Source: Hyphomicrobiaceae bacterium
GTDB taxonomy: Bacteria > Pseudomonadota > Alphaproteobacteria > Rhizobiales > Hyphomicrobiaceae
Direction: 5' to 3'
DNA length: 35,047 nt
NCBI GenBank assembly: GCA_025351355.1
Contig: JANXWC010000089.1
Location: forward strand, 1-35,047
This document shows, piece after piece, positions 10,162 through 17,583 of the stretch. Under the pieces are notes generated by a model that searched no databases, was not told the origin of the DNA, and worked only from the letters and a program-made list of their open reading frames with translations. A program made the translations under genes and the position numbers. How positions within the stretch are numbered: position 1 is the first letter of the stretch; every line of letters begins with the position of its first letter.

Positions 10162-10954
10162 GGGTGACTCCTGAGGTAACTCCGGGAAAAGCAGCAGGCT
10201 TGAGCAGCGCGGACCAACGTCCGGTCGCCCCGAAGCGGTTCTTGGTGAGAGCGAGATCGACAGCCGGGATCGGCGGCGCCCAGGCCTGCCCGGCTATCGC
10301 CGGCCGGCTCGCAATCTGCCAGCGAGTGGCAACGGGCGCGGGCACCGGTTGGGCCGAGGCATGCAATAGCAGGCAGGGCGTGGCGCTGCGCTCAGCCCTC
10401 AGCGCGAGGCGCTTGCCGAGCGCCAGCATGTCGGCCGGCAGATTGGGCGGGAGTTCGGCCAGCACCCCATCGAGCCCGCCACCAAGTCCTCCAGCCTCCA
10501 GTGCGATTTCGGTGGCTGAGAGAGCTTCGAGCGCCGTCTTGGTTGAGATGATAATGAGCTGCGCGGGATCAATCCCCAGACGCGCGAGCCCTAGCCCATA
10601 CGGCAGCCCCGCCTCCAACCGAGCCCGCCGATCCTGTACCCAGAGAATGGGCCTTGGGTGTCGTCGGCCACCCAACCCTTGAGAGGCTGAGACGGCAAGA
10701 TGGGCGAAGACAGCGAAAGCGAAGCCTGTTGCTGCCCCCTCATCCCCTGGCCGTGCCGGATGCAGAGCATGGATACGGGAGCGGGCGGCCATCGACCCCA
10801 GCGCTGCAAGCGTGCGCGAAAAGTCACGATCAATGGCGTTATCAATGCTATCGACCGGCGACACAGCCGCGCCGCCAGTTAAATTGCCAGCAACAGCCCT
10901 TCCATAGCCTTCGACAAGGCGCAAAGGGGCTGGCTCTGCCATGACTGGGAGCAT
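10061..10954 (-). CDS. imuA: ImuA, RecA-like mutasome protein
   Basis: ImuA is a SulA/RecA-related protein required with ImuB and DnaE2 for damage-induced mutagenesis. The 297-aa product has the ImuA pattern ATGFAFAVFAHLAV...RPILWVQDRRARLEAGLPYGLGLARLGIDPAQLIII, then ALEALSATEIALEAGGLGGGLDGVLAELP and the C-terminal VDLALTKNRFGATGRWSALL. It is the first gene of the operon. The ATG at 10954 has GAGG 9 nt upstream; an ATG at 10942 is a second possibility without a clear ribosome site. A LexA box lies 72-86 bp upstream. Confidence 0.92.
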   Translation of the reverse strand: MLPVMAEPAPLRLVEGYGRAVAGNLTGGAAVSPVDSIDNAIDRDFSRTLAALGSMAARSRIHALHPARPGDEGAATGFAFAVFAHLAVSASQGLGGRRHPRPILWVQDRRARLEAGLPYGLGLARLGIDPAQLIIISTKTALEALSATEIALEAGGLGGGLDGVLAELPPNLPADMLALGKRLALRAERSATPCLLLHASAQPVPAPVATRWQIASRPAIAGQAWAPPIPAVDLALTKNRFGATGRWSALLKPAAFPGVTSGVTHVCVTNLPASLSQPVDAVSVDRSCATSARTQAA

Positions 10955-11025
10955 CGGGCACGACCTCGCTAGGCCTCTGCAAAGTCTGCAGAAAGCGATG
11001 ACGGATGATTGGGAATAAACTTTAT

Positions 11026-11040
11026 GTTCTTATATTGTTC
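11026..11040 (-). promoter_or_regulatory. LexA (SOS) box of imuA-imuB-dnaE2
   Basis: The sequence GTTC-TTATATT-GTTC is an exact match to the alphaproteobacterial LexA site GTTC-N7-GTTC (GAACAATATAAGAAC on the operon strand). It is 72 bp upstream of the imuA ATG and overlaps the putative -10, so LexA binding would block transcription until DNA damage. imuA-imuB-dnaE2 is a conserved LexA regulon member in this class. Confidence 0.9.
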
Positions 11041-11059
11041 TTTTCAATCAGGAAGTCAA
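11029..11059 (-). promoter_or_regulatory. Putative imuA promoter
   Basis: On the minus strand TTGACT (11054-11059) matches five of six bases of the -35 consensus, and TATAAG (11029-11034) matches five of six of the -10. The spacer is 19 bp, slightly long. The -10 falls inside the LexA box, as expected for a repressed SOS promoter. Confidence 0.5.
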
Positions 11060-11275
11060 GCTGGAACACTTCACTTCGCGATGCCATAGCTTCCAAACCA
11101 AATAGTCCGTGTCCTGGTGATCCGAACAAATCAGCCTTGACCGAGATCGACACCGAACTGGTCGACAAGCACTCCACACCTGTTGACCCGCCGCCATGCA
11201 AGCGGCAAAGATTACAGACAGAAAAATGCAACCTGCGCATCAAGCCCAAGCCAACGAGCATCGGCGACACCGCAT

Positions 11276-12499
11276 ATGACGACATCGCTCATGCGCCACG
11301 CACAATACCGCTGCTACAGACTTCCGACCGCGACCACCCTCGGCGCATTTTTTGCATTTGCGCTGGCACTGATCACATTGTCGTTCGCCCCCGCTGACGC
11401 CGCCCAGAACGCTGAATTCACCATCAAGGCCAAGCAGGCCATCGTGATGGATGCGGAATCCGGCGCTGTGCTCTTCCAATACGCCGCCGACGACCTCGTC
11501 CCGCCGGCCAGCATGAGCAAGCTGATGACGATCGCCGTCGTCTTCCGCGCGCTGAAAACCGGCGTCAAGAAGCTCGACGACGAACTCAACATGAGCGAGC
11601 ACGCTTGGCGGACGGGCGGCGCGCCGTCGCGCACCTCGGCGATGATGGTGCCGCTCAATACGCGCACCAAAATTTCGGAACTGCTGCGCGGCCTGATCGT
11701 GGAATCTGGCAACGATGCGGCCATCGCACTCGGTGAAGGTTTAGCCGGCAACGAAATCGCCTTCGCGCGCATGATGGAAGCCGAGGCGCGTCGCATCGGA
11801 TTGACCAAGTCGACATTCCGTAACGCGACGGGCCTCTATAACCCCGAACACCTCATGACGGTGCGCGAGCTGGCGCTGCTCGCCCGCTTTCTGATTACCC
11901 AGTATCCCGAATATTATCCCATGTTCGCCGAAAAGAACTTCAACTACCGCAACCACAAATTCATCAACCGCAATCCACTGCTGTTCATGAACATCGGCGC
12001 CGACGGCTTGAAAACCGGGCACCTCTCGCAATCCGGTTACGGGGTCGTCGGCTCTGCCGTGCAGGATGGTCACCGTCTTATCGTGGTGTTGTCGGGGCTC
12101 GCCACCGAGAACGAGCGGCGCGAGGAAGCCCGCAAAATTCTCGAATGGGGTTTTCATGCCTTCGGTGAATTCAAGCTCTACGAGGCCGGAGAAATTGTCG
12201 GCAGTGCGCGCGTCTGGGGCGGTGACAAACTAAGCGTGCCACTGATTGGCAACGGTGAAGTGGCTGTCGTGCTGCCGCGCTTCCCGGCGAACCAGAAACT
12301 GCGCGCCGAAATCGTCTATAACGGCCCGCTGAAAGCGCCGGTGCACAAGGGCGATCAAGTCGCCATCTTGAAAGTTATTTCGTCGACCAATGCCACCGCC
12401 GAGATACCGCTGTTCGCCGGCGAGGATATTGCGCCGGCCGGCAAGATGAAGCGTGGCTTGGATACGATCTATCACTATGCGACGCGCTGGATTCCCTGA
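11276..12499 (+). CDS. D-alanyl-D-alanine carboxypeptidase (penicillin-binding protein, S11 family)
   Basis: This periplasmic enzyme trims the terminal D-Ala from peptidoglycan pentapeptides. The 407-aa product has a signal peptide (hydrophobic LGAFFAFALALITLSFAP, likely cleavage after ADA before AQNAEF). It has all three active-site motifs of the family: SxxK as PPASMSKLM, SxN as VESGNDAAIAL, and KTG as GADGLKTGHLSQSGYG. The C-terminal beta domain typical of PBP5/DacA-DacC follows. The ATG at 11276 is taken as the start; an ATG at 11291 gives five fewer residues. Neither has a strong ribosome site. The GMC oxidoreductase follows after 52 bp and may be cotranscribed. Confidence 0.93.
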   Translation: MTTSLMRHAQYRCYRLPTATTLGAFFAFALALITLSFAPADAAQNAEFTIKAKQAIVMDAESGAVLFQYAADDLVPPASMSKLMTIAVVFRALKTGVKKLDDELNMSEHAWRTGGAPSRTSAMMVPLNTRTKISELLRGLIVESGNDAAIALGEGLAGNEIAFARMMEAEARRIGLTKSTFRNATGLYNPEHLMTVRELALLARFLITQYPEYYPMFAEKNFNYRNHKFINRNPLLFMNIGADGLKTGHLSQSGYGVVGSAVQDGHRLIVVLSGLATENERREEARKILEWGFHAFGEFKLYEAGEIVGSARVWGGDKLSVPLIGNGEVAVVLPRFPANQKLRAEIVYNGPLKAPVHKGDQVAILKVISSTNATAEIPLFAGEDIAPAGKMKRGLDTIYHYATRWIP

Positions 12500-12551
12500 C
12501 GCGGCGCGCGCTGACATTGCAAACCACATCAATTAGGCCGGAGAGGACTGC

Positions 12552-14186
12552 GTGGAAAGTTTCGACTACGTGATCATCGGCGCCGGCTCGGCCGGTTGTG
12601 TCCTGGCTTCCAAGCTGAGCGAGGACCCGAGCATATCTGTGTGCGTGCTAGAAGCGGGGCCGCGTGACTGGCATCCCTTCATCCACATCCCTGCCGGCTT
12701 CATCAAGACGTTCTACAACAAGCGGATCAACTGGGGCTACAGCATGGAGCCCAGCGAATGGACCGGCGGCCGCAGCGTCTACGCGCCGCGCGGCAAGACG
12801 CTGGGCGGGTCCAGTTCCATCAACGGGCATATCTACAATCGGGGGCAACGCCTCGACTATGAGACCTGGGCGCAATTCGGCAATCGCGGGTGGGGCTACG
12901 CGGACGTGCTGCCCTACTTCCGCGATATGGAAAACCGTATCGGTGCCGCAGACAGCACGTATCGCGGCCAGGACGGCCCGCTCGATGTCACCGATATCGA
13001 TTGGACCCATCCGCTTTGCGAGGCCTTCATCGCCGGCGCGGAAACGCTCGGCATTCCTCGCAACAAAGATTACAACGGCGCCATCCAGGAAGGCATTTCG
13101 TACGCCCAGCGGACTATCCAGAACGGCCGCCGTGTCAGCGCCGCCACGGCGTTTCTGCGGCCAGCCAAGCAGCGCCGCAATCTGACGATCAAGACCAACG
13201 CGCACGCCGTCTCGTTGTTGTTTGACGGCAAACGCGCTACCGGCGTGCGCTATCTCAAGGGCGGACGCGGCGGCCCCGGCATCGACATCTCCGCGCGGCG
13301 CGAGGTGATCCTGTCGGGCGGCACCTATAATTCGCCGCAACTGCTTCAGCTGTCAGGCATCGGCGCGCCGGAGCTGCTGGCGAAACACGGCATCCCCGTG
13401 CGTCATGCACTGCCGGGCGTCGGCGAAAACCTCAAAGATCACTACGCGCCGCGCTTCGTCGCCCGCGTCAAGAATGCCGACACCATCAACCAGCTGGCGC
13501 ACGGCATTCCGCTGGCGCGTGAGATCGCCAAGTATCTGACCACCCGCAAGGGCATTCTGTCGCTGAGCCCGACGCTGATTTATTGCTTCTGGCATTCCGA
13601 GCCGGGCCTGGCGACCTCCGACCTGCAGCTCACCTTCACGCCGGCCAGCTACAAGGAGGGCGTGCAGGGCCAGCTCGAAGACGAACCGGGCATGACGGTG
13701 GCGTCGTGGCAGCAGCGGCCGGACAGCCGGGGCTATGTGCGCATTCAATCCGCCGATCCCTGCATGCCGCCGCTGATCCAGCCCAACTATCTCGCCGAGG
13801 CCAGCGATCGCCGAGTGCTGCTCGCCGGCATGAAACTGGCGCGGCGACTGCTCCAGACGAAGCCGCTCGAACCCTATTACGACTACGAGGATTTCCCGGG
13901 GCCGGGCGTGCAGAGTGACGACGAGTTGCTCGGCGCCGCCAAGGAGCGCGGCACCACCACGTTCCATCCCTCCGGCACCTGCCGCATGGGACCGGCTGGT
14001 GATGCGCTGGCGGTGGTCGACGATCAACTCCGCGTGCGCGGCGTGGTCGGGTTGCGTGTGGTGGATGCGTCGATCATGCCGACGATGCTGTCGGCCAATC
14101 TCAACGCGGCGACGTTGATGATCGGATCGAAGGGTGCCGATATGATTTTGGGGCGCCCGGCGAAGGAAGCGGTGGTGGTGGGGTAG
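12552..14186 (+). CDS. GMC family oxidoreductase (choline/alcohol dehydrogenase-like)
   Basis: This is an FAD-dependent glucose-methanol-choline enzyme that oxidises an alcohol group. The 544-aa product opens with the FAD-binding motif YVIIGAGSAGCVLASKLSE. It has the GMC signature 1 region YAPRGKTLGGSSSINGHIYNRG and the signature 2 block GGTYNSPQLLQLSGIG, and ends with the catalytic region FHPSGTCRMG...NLNAATLMIGSKGADMIL, where the His and Asn sit. It starts at a GTG (12552) with GGAG upstream. The closest annotated type is usually choline dehydrogenase (BetA-like), but no betaine genes are nearby, so the substrate is unknown. Confidence 0.92.
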   Translation: MESFDYVIIGAGSAGCVLASKLSEDPSISVCVLEAGPRDWHPFIHIPAGFIKTFYNKRINWGYSMEPSEWTGGRSVYAPRGKTLGGSSSINGHIYNRGQRLDYETWAQFGNRGWGYADVLPYFRDMENRIGAADSTYRGQDGPLDVTDIDWTHPLCEAFIAGAETLGIPRNKDYNGAIQEGISYAQRTIQNGRRVSAATAFLRPAKQRRNLTIKTNAHAVSLLFDGKRATGVRYLKGGRGGPGIDISARREVILSGGTYNSPQLLQLSGIGAPELLAKHGIPVRHALPGVGENLKDHYAPRFVARVKNADTINQLAHGIPLAREIAKYLTTRKGILSLSPTLIYCFWHSEPGLATSDLQLTFTPASYKEGVQGQLEDEPGMTVASWQQRPDSRGYVRIQSADPCMPPLIQPNYLAEASDRRVLLAGMKLARRLLQTKPLEPYYDYEDFPGPGVQSDDELLGAAKERGTTTFHPSGTCRMGPAGDALAVVDDQLRVRGVVGLRVVDASIMPTMLSANLNAATLMIGSKGADMILGRPAKEAVVVG

Positions 14187-14193
14187 GGTGCGG

Positions 14194-14229
14194 GGGTAGG
14201 GCAGCGGACAAGCGAATCCGCTCGTACCC
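14194..14229 (+). terminator. Hairpin after GMC gene (terminator-like, no U-tract)
   Basis: GGGTA (14194-14198) and AGCGGA (14203-14208) pair with TCCGCT (14217-14222) and TACCC (14225-14229), forming a long hairpin just after the GMC stop. There is no run of T after it, so an intrinsic terminator is uncertain. Confidence 0.35.
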
Positions 14230-14393
14230 TGATCGCTCCAGATGCAACTCTCGTTGCGGATGCATCGGGTTGGGACAGTTTCGAGTGCCAACGATTGATT
14301 GCCCCGACCTTGCTCGATGCGATAATCTTTACTACTTTTGTAAGAGCGAAGCCGTGGTGGCCGCTTGGCGCGAACGTTAGGAGCACGAAGCAC

Positions 14394-15068
14394 ATGGACT
14401 TCATCTCCACTCGAATGTCTTTTAGCCGCCCCATCAAGGACTATGCCAAGGTTCAGGCCATTTATGCCGCCGTTATACGAAATCGAAAAATGTTTGCGAA
14501 CATTAAGACACCGGGACTCGTGCTGGATATTGGCTGCGGACCGAATTTTCGTGCAACAAACATCAATCTTGACTATGGATGGCGTCCGGGAATTGACATC
14601 TGTTGGGACGTAACCCAGGAATTGCCAATTCCAGATGATTATGTTGCGGGCGTTTTTACTGAACATTGCCTGGAGCACATTTCATTCGAATCTGCACTTT
14701 TTGTACTCTCGGAAATGCGACGTATTTCACAGCCTGGGACATACATTCGTATTGTCGTGCCTAGCTTGGAGATTTATGTTAATTCTTATGTAGATATCCG
14801 CGATCTCGGTAAAGGACAAATTCCCTACGGTGAGAGCGATGAAGTGGACGGAATAAACTCGCCAGCAATGGGGCTAAATAGAATAATGAGAGCACATGGG
14901 CATCAATTTATATATGATTTCGCGACCTTAGAGAAGATGCTTCAGAAAGTTGGATTTATTGAAATATCAAAAAAATCATTTGCCGTCAGCTCAGATCCGC
15001 GCCTCTTGTTGGACACAGAGCACCGCGCAATCGAATCATTGTATGTTGAAGCGCGCAAACCAGAATAG
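14394..15068 (+). CDS. SAM-dependent class I methyltransferase
   Basis: The 224-aa product has the SAM-binding motif I VLDIGCGPN, an acidic end of strand 2 (GIDICWDV), and post-motif blocks GVFTEHCLEHISFESAL and LSEMRRISQPGTYIRIVVPSLE. This resembles Methyltransf_11-type proteins often found near polysaccharide genes. The substrate is unknown. The ATG at 14394 has AGGAG 10 nt upstream; an upstream extension to 14295 is not supported. The gene is strikingly AT-rich (about 40-45% GC in sampled lines against over 60% around it) with different codon use, which suggests horizontal gain. No partner genes from a sugar cluster are next to it. Confidence 0.85.
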   Translation: MDFISTRMSFSRPIKDYAKVQAIYAAVIRNRKMFANIKTPGLVLDIGCGPNFRATNINLDYGWRPGIDICWDVTQELPIPDDYVAGVFTEHCLEHISFESALFVLSEMRRISQPGTYIRIVVPSLEIYVNSYVDIRDLGKGQIPYGESDEVDGINSPAMGLNRIMRAHGHQFIYDFATLEKMLQKVGFIEISKKSFAVSSDPRLLLDTEHRAIESLYVEARKPE

Positions 15069-15094
15069 CGCGGACGACAAAAGGCGCCTCTGTC

Positions 15095-15117
15095 GGGTCG
15101 CGCGAAGGGCTTGACCC
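15095..15117. repeat. Short palindromic repeat after methyltransferase
   Basis: GGGTC (15095-15099) and GACCC (15113-15117) flank CGCGAAGGGCTT-like sequence and are followed by AACCTAC. This resembles the small 'gggtc...gaccc aacctac' palindromes scattered in Rhizobiales intergenic DNA. It lies between the convergent methyltransferase and GNAT genes. Confidence 0.35.
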
Positions 15118-15169
15118 AACCTACATGATCCATTGTGCAAACCCGCCTTCACAATTCTCGCCCCCACCA

Positions 15170-15691
15170 TCACCCCCTCGCCACTATCACGTTTGCCAGC
15201 GTCGCGAGCGGCAGCATCAACGTCAGCGGGGCATCATCCAAGGCTATCGCGCCGAAGCTGGCGTACCACTGAGCGGCGCGGGTAGATTTGGCGTCGATCA
15301 CCAGTGCCACACCACCTACCAGCTCAGCAGCTGATATGCAGCGTCCACCCGCCGCGACCAACAACTGGCCGCCGAGACCTTCGCCCTGGCAGGTGCGGTC
15401 AACGGCCAGTCGTCCGAGGCGAAAGGCTGGCACTTCATACTTGCCGAGTTTGCGCCGGACCAGTGCCCGTGTCCGGGCATAATCGATCGATGCCGGGCTC
15501 AGGGTATAGAAACCGAAAATCCGGGATGGATTGGCCGGGTCGCAGGCCAGAATTGTTTTGGCGCCGCCACTGTCGTGATTCTGGCGCGCAAACCGCGCGA
15601 GATAATCGTTGAGTGCGGCATCACCGCAGTCGAAGGATTTGCGGTCGTGGTGTTTGCCGATGGGTTCTTCACGGCATGCAATGCCACTCAC
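15170..15691 (-). CDS. GNAT acetyltransferase toxin (TacT/AtaT-like) of a DUF1778-GNAT module
   Basis: Toxins of this family acetylate the amino group of charged tRNAs and stop translation. The 173-aa product shows FDCGDAALNDYLARFA, AKTILACDPANPSRIFGFYTLSP, LGRLAVDRTCQGEGLG (acetyl-CoA binding Q-x-x-G-x-G near 102-107) and WYASFGAIAL with the usual Tyr143. It starts at a GTG whose bases overlap the antitoxin stop (GTGA), typical of coupled antitoxin-toxin pairs. All expected core motifs are present, so it appears intact. The tRNA target cannot be predicted from the sequence alone. Confidence 0.9.
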   Translation of the reverse strand: MSGIACREEPIGKHHDRKSFDCGDAALNDYLARFARQNHDSGGAKTILACDPANPSRIFGFYTLSPASIDYARTRALVRRKLGKYEVPAFRLGRLAVDRTCQGEGLGGQLLVAAGGRCISAAELVGGVALVIDAKSTRAAQWYASFGAIALDDAPLTLMLPLATLANVIVARG

Positions 15692-15969
15692 CGCGCGCGT
15701 GCTTTGGTGAGGTCTGCTCCGGCGCGTCGCAGCCGGTCGTTGGCAGCCGGCGGATTTTCCAGGAGATCGAGTACCTTAAGGCTATCACGCTCGGTCAGCG
15801 CGATCCGCTCCGCACGCTCGATCACCATTTGCGCCGCTGGCAGCGCCGCACGCAAAATGAACGCCGTGAGATCGAGGTGTTCAAGGGCTGCGGCGCGAGC
15901 CAGCTTCGCCTTGGCCTCGGGATCGATACGGATCTCAACGCGGCCTGAGTCAGCGACGGCACGGGGCAT
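15688..15969 (-). CDS. DUF1778 ribbon-helix-helix antitoxin (TacA-like)
   Basis: The 93-aa protein has an N-terminal ribbon-helix-helix pattern (RVEIRIDPEAKAKLARAAALEHLDLTAFILRAAL). Its C-terminal tail contains the DUF1778 block ALTERDSLKVLDLLENPPAAN, which wraps and neutralises the GNAT toxin. The ATG at 15969 has a strong GGAGG 7 nt upstream. It is the first gene of the pair and probably represses the operon through the palindrome at 15988-16008. Confidence 0.9.
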   Translation of the reverse strand: MPRAVADSGRVEIRIDPEAKAKLARAAALEHLDLTAFILRAALPAAQMVIERAERIALTERDSLKVLDLLENPPAANDRLRRAGADLTKARAR

Positions 15970-15987
15970 GACGACACCTCCAGATAG

Positions 15988-16008
15988 TGTACGTCTTTAA
16001 TCCGTACA
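15988..16008 (-). promoter_or_regulatory. Putative toxin-antitoxin operator
   Basis: A perfect inverted repeat TGTACG-N9-CGTACA lies 19-39 bp upstream of the antitoxin ATG. Ribbon-helix-helix antitoxins bind such sites over their own promoter. Function is inferred from position and symmetry. Confidence 0.6.
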
Positions 16009-16045
16009 ATATCACGAACTCAGGAGCAACAGGAAATCGCCGACC

Positions 16046-17098
16046 TCACACCGCTGCCATCTGGAAACTGGCCGTGGACTTGGAGATTTCGAGTTCGGCG
16101 GGTGTCATGTCGGCTGATACGCCCGCGAAAAGCGGCGTGCTGAGATAGCGCTCGCCGGTGTCGGGGAGCATGCAGAGGATATTGGCGCCCTTGGGAGCCG
16201 AGGACGCCACTTGTAGGGCTGCAGCGAAGGTGGCGCCCGACGTGATGCCGCAGAGAATGCCCTCCTTCTGTGCGAGGTCCTGGCTGCATTTCATGGCGTC
16301 GGCGTTGGCGATGATCAGCACGCGATCGATGGTGCCGCTGTCGACCGCGTCGCCGAGCAGCTTGGAGATGAAATCCGGTGTCCAGCCCTGCATGGGATGC
16401 GGCTTGAATGCGGGGTGCGCAATCGCCGCGGTGCCATCGGGATTGCGCTGTTGCGGCTGTCCGCTGGCGAGCAACGCGGCATCGGCGGGTTCGCAGACGA
16501 TGATCTTGGTTTCCGGACGCTCCTTGGCGAGCACGCGGGCGACGCCCTTCAAGGTGCCGCCGGTGCCGTAGCCAGTGACGAAGTAGTCGAGCCGATCGCC
16601 GGCGAAATCGTCGATGATCTCGCGCGCGGTGGTGCGGGAATGGATATCGGCGTTGGCCTCATTCTCGAACTGGCGGGTGAGGAACCAGCCATGCGCCTTC
16701 GACAACTCCATGGCCTTAGCCACCATACCCATGCCGCGACCGGCAGCCGGCGTCAGCACCACCTTGGCACCGAGGAAGCGCATGAGCTTGCGACGCTCGA
16801 CGCTGAAGGTCTCGGCCATAGTGATGACCAGCGGATAGCCCTTCTGCGCGCAGACCATGGCGAGGCCGATGCCGGTGTTGCCGCTGGTGGCTTCGACCAC
16901 CGTCTGACCCGGCTTCAACTCGCCGGATTTCTCAGCCGCCTCGATGACGCCGAGCGCCAGGCGATCCTTTACCGACCCCAATGGATTGAAGGCTTCCACC
17001 TTGACGAACAGGTTGACGTCCGGCGGCGCCAGTCGGTTGATGCGCACTACCGGAGTATTGCCGACGGTTTCGAGGATGTTCTGATACTTGCGGCCCAT
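16046..17098 (-). CDS. cysK: Cysteine synthase A (O-acetylserine sulfhydrylase)
   Basis: CysK makes cysteine from O-acetylserine and sulfide using PLP. The 350-aa product has the PLP lysine K44 in NPLGSVKDRLAL, the substrate loop TSGNTG at 71-76, the phosphate-binding GTGGT at 178-182, and GITSGATFAAAL near the C-terminus. The ATG at 17098 has GGAG 6 nt upstream. An in-frame extension to 17155 (19 residues) is unlike the family. The protein is a little longer at the C-terminus than E. coli CysK (323 aa), as in many alphaproteobacterial forms. Confidence 0.94.
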   Translation of the reverse strand: MGRKYQNILETVGNTPVVRINRLAPPDVNLFVKVEAFNPLGSVKDRLALGVIEAAEKSGELKPGQTVVEATSGNTGIGLAMVCAQKGYPLVITMAETFSVERRKLMRFLGAKVVLTPAAGRGMGMVAKAMELSKAHGWFLTRQFENEANADIHSRTTAREIIDDFAGDRLDYFVTGYGTGGTLKGVARVLAKERPETKIIVCEPADAALLASGQPQQRNPDGTAAIAHPAFKPHPMQGWTPDFISKLLGDAVDSGTIDRVLIIANADAMKCSQDLAQKEGILCGITSGATFAAALQVASSAPKGANILCMLPDTGERYLSTPLFAGVSADMTPAELEISKSTASFQMAAV

Positions 17099-17171
17099 GG
17101 CGGTCTCCACTGTCGTCTGCACCAAGTCAGCGCCGGCGATCGTCGATGACGGCACCGGCGTTTCGGAGAAA

Positions 17172-17200
17172 ACTGTAACCTAGTTGCATCGAGGTTGCAA
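17172..17200 (-). promoter_or_regulatory. Putative cysK promoter with overlapping inverted repeat
   Basis: On the minus strand TTGCAA (17195-17200) and TACAGT (17172-17177) are separated by exactly 17 bp and lie 74 bp upstream of the cysK ATG. The inverted repeat TTGCA-N7-TGCAA (17184-17200) covers the -35 and spacer and could bind a regulator. Both hexamers match only four of six consensus bases. Confidence 0.45.
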
Positions 17201-17210
17201 AAATTGGCAT

Positions 17211-17579
17211 TCAGTCTCGAGTCCGCCGGCGGCGCGGCTTTGATTTCTTGATGATCGCGCGGCGGCCCGTTGCCACTGCCGTACGCGCAAACTCAGTCAT
17301 CGCATCGGTGTCGTCGAACAAGCGTTCTGGTGCCTGCCAATAGGACGTGTTCGTCTGCATGCCCGTCTTTGTCGCGTACTGGAAAGGCGTGCTCCCCTCC
17401 GCTTCGAAGGTGGGTCGCGTCAGGTCATCGACTTTGAAATAGAGCACGTCGTCGATGATGAACCCGAAGATCTGGCCATCAAGATAGAGACCGCGACCGC
17501 TGAAAAATCGCTCGGCGACCGGGCCGAGCGGCGCCAGTTGCTCGACGACAAATTCAAGAAATTTGGCGGAGACTGCCAC
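17211..17579 (-). CDS. TfoX N-terminal domain protein
   Basis: The 122-aa product matches the TfoX/Sxy N-terminal domain: FVVEQLAPLGPVAERFFSGRGLYLDGQIFGFIIDDVLYFKVDD, then FQYATKTGMQTNTSYWQAPERLFDD. The C-terminus is strongly basic (KKSKPRRRRTRD). TfoX/Sxy regulates competence in gammaproteobacteria, but single-domain versions in alphaproteobacteria have no known role. The GTG at 17579 lies 4 bp after the pcs stop and fits translational coupling; a longer frame to 17624 would overlap pcs. Confidence 0.8.
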   Translation of the reverse strand: MAVSAKFLEFVVEQLAPLGPVAERFFSGRGLYLDGQIFGFIIDDVLYFKVDDLTRPTFEAEGSTPFQYATKTGMQTNTSYWQAPERLFDDTDAMTEFARTAVATGRRAIIKKSKPRRRRTRD

Positions 17580-17583
17580 GTCC

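Larger units (their letters stand above)
10955..11275. other. Divergent regulatory spacer imuA / D,D-carboxypeptidase
   Basis: About 320 bp between divergent genes. The imuA side contains the SOS operator and an overlapping promoter (listed separately). The carboxypeptidase side (about 11070-11275) is open in several frames but shows no convincing gene, and I see no clear promoter for the carboxypeptidase by eye. Confidence 0.6.
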
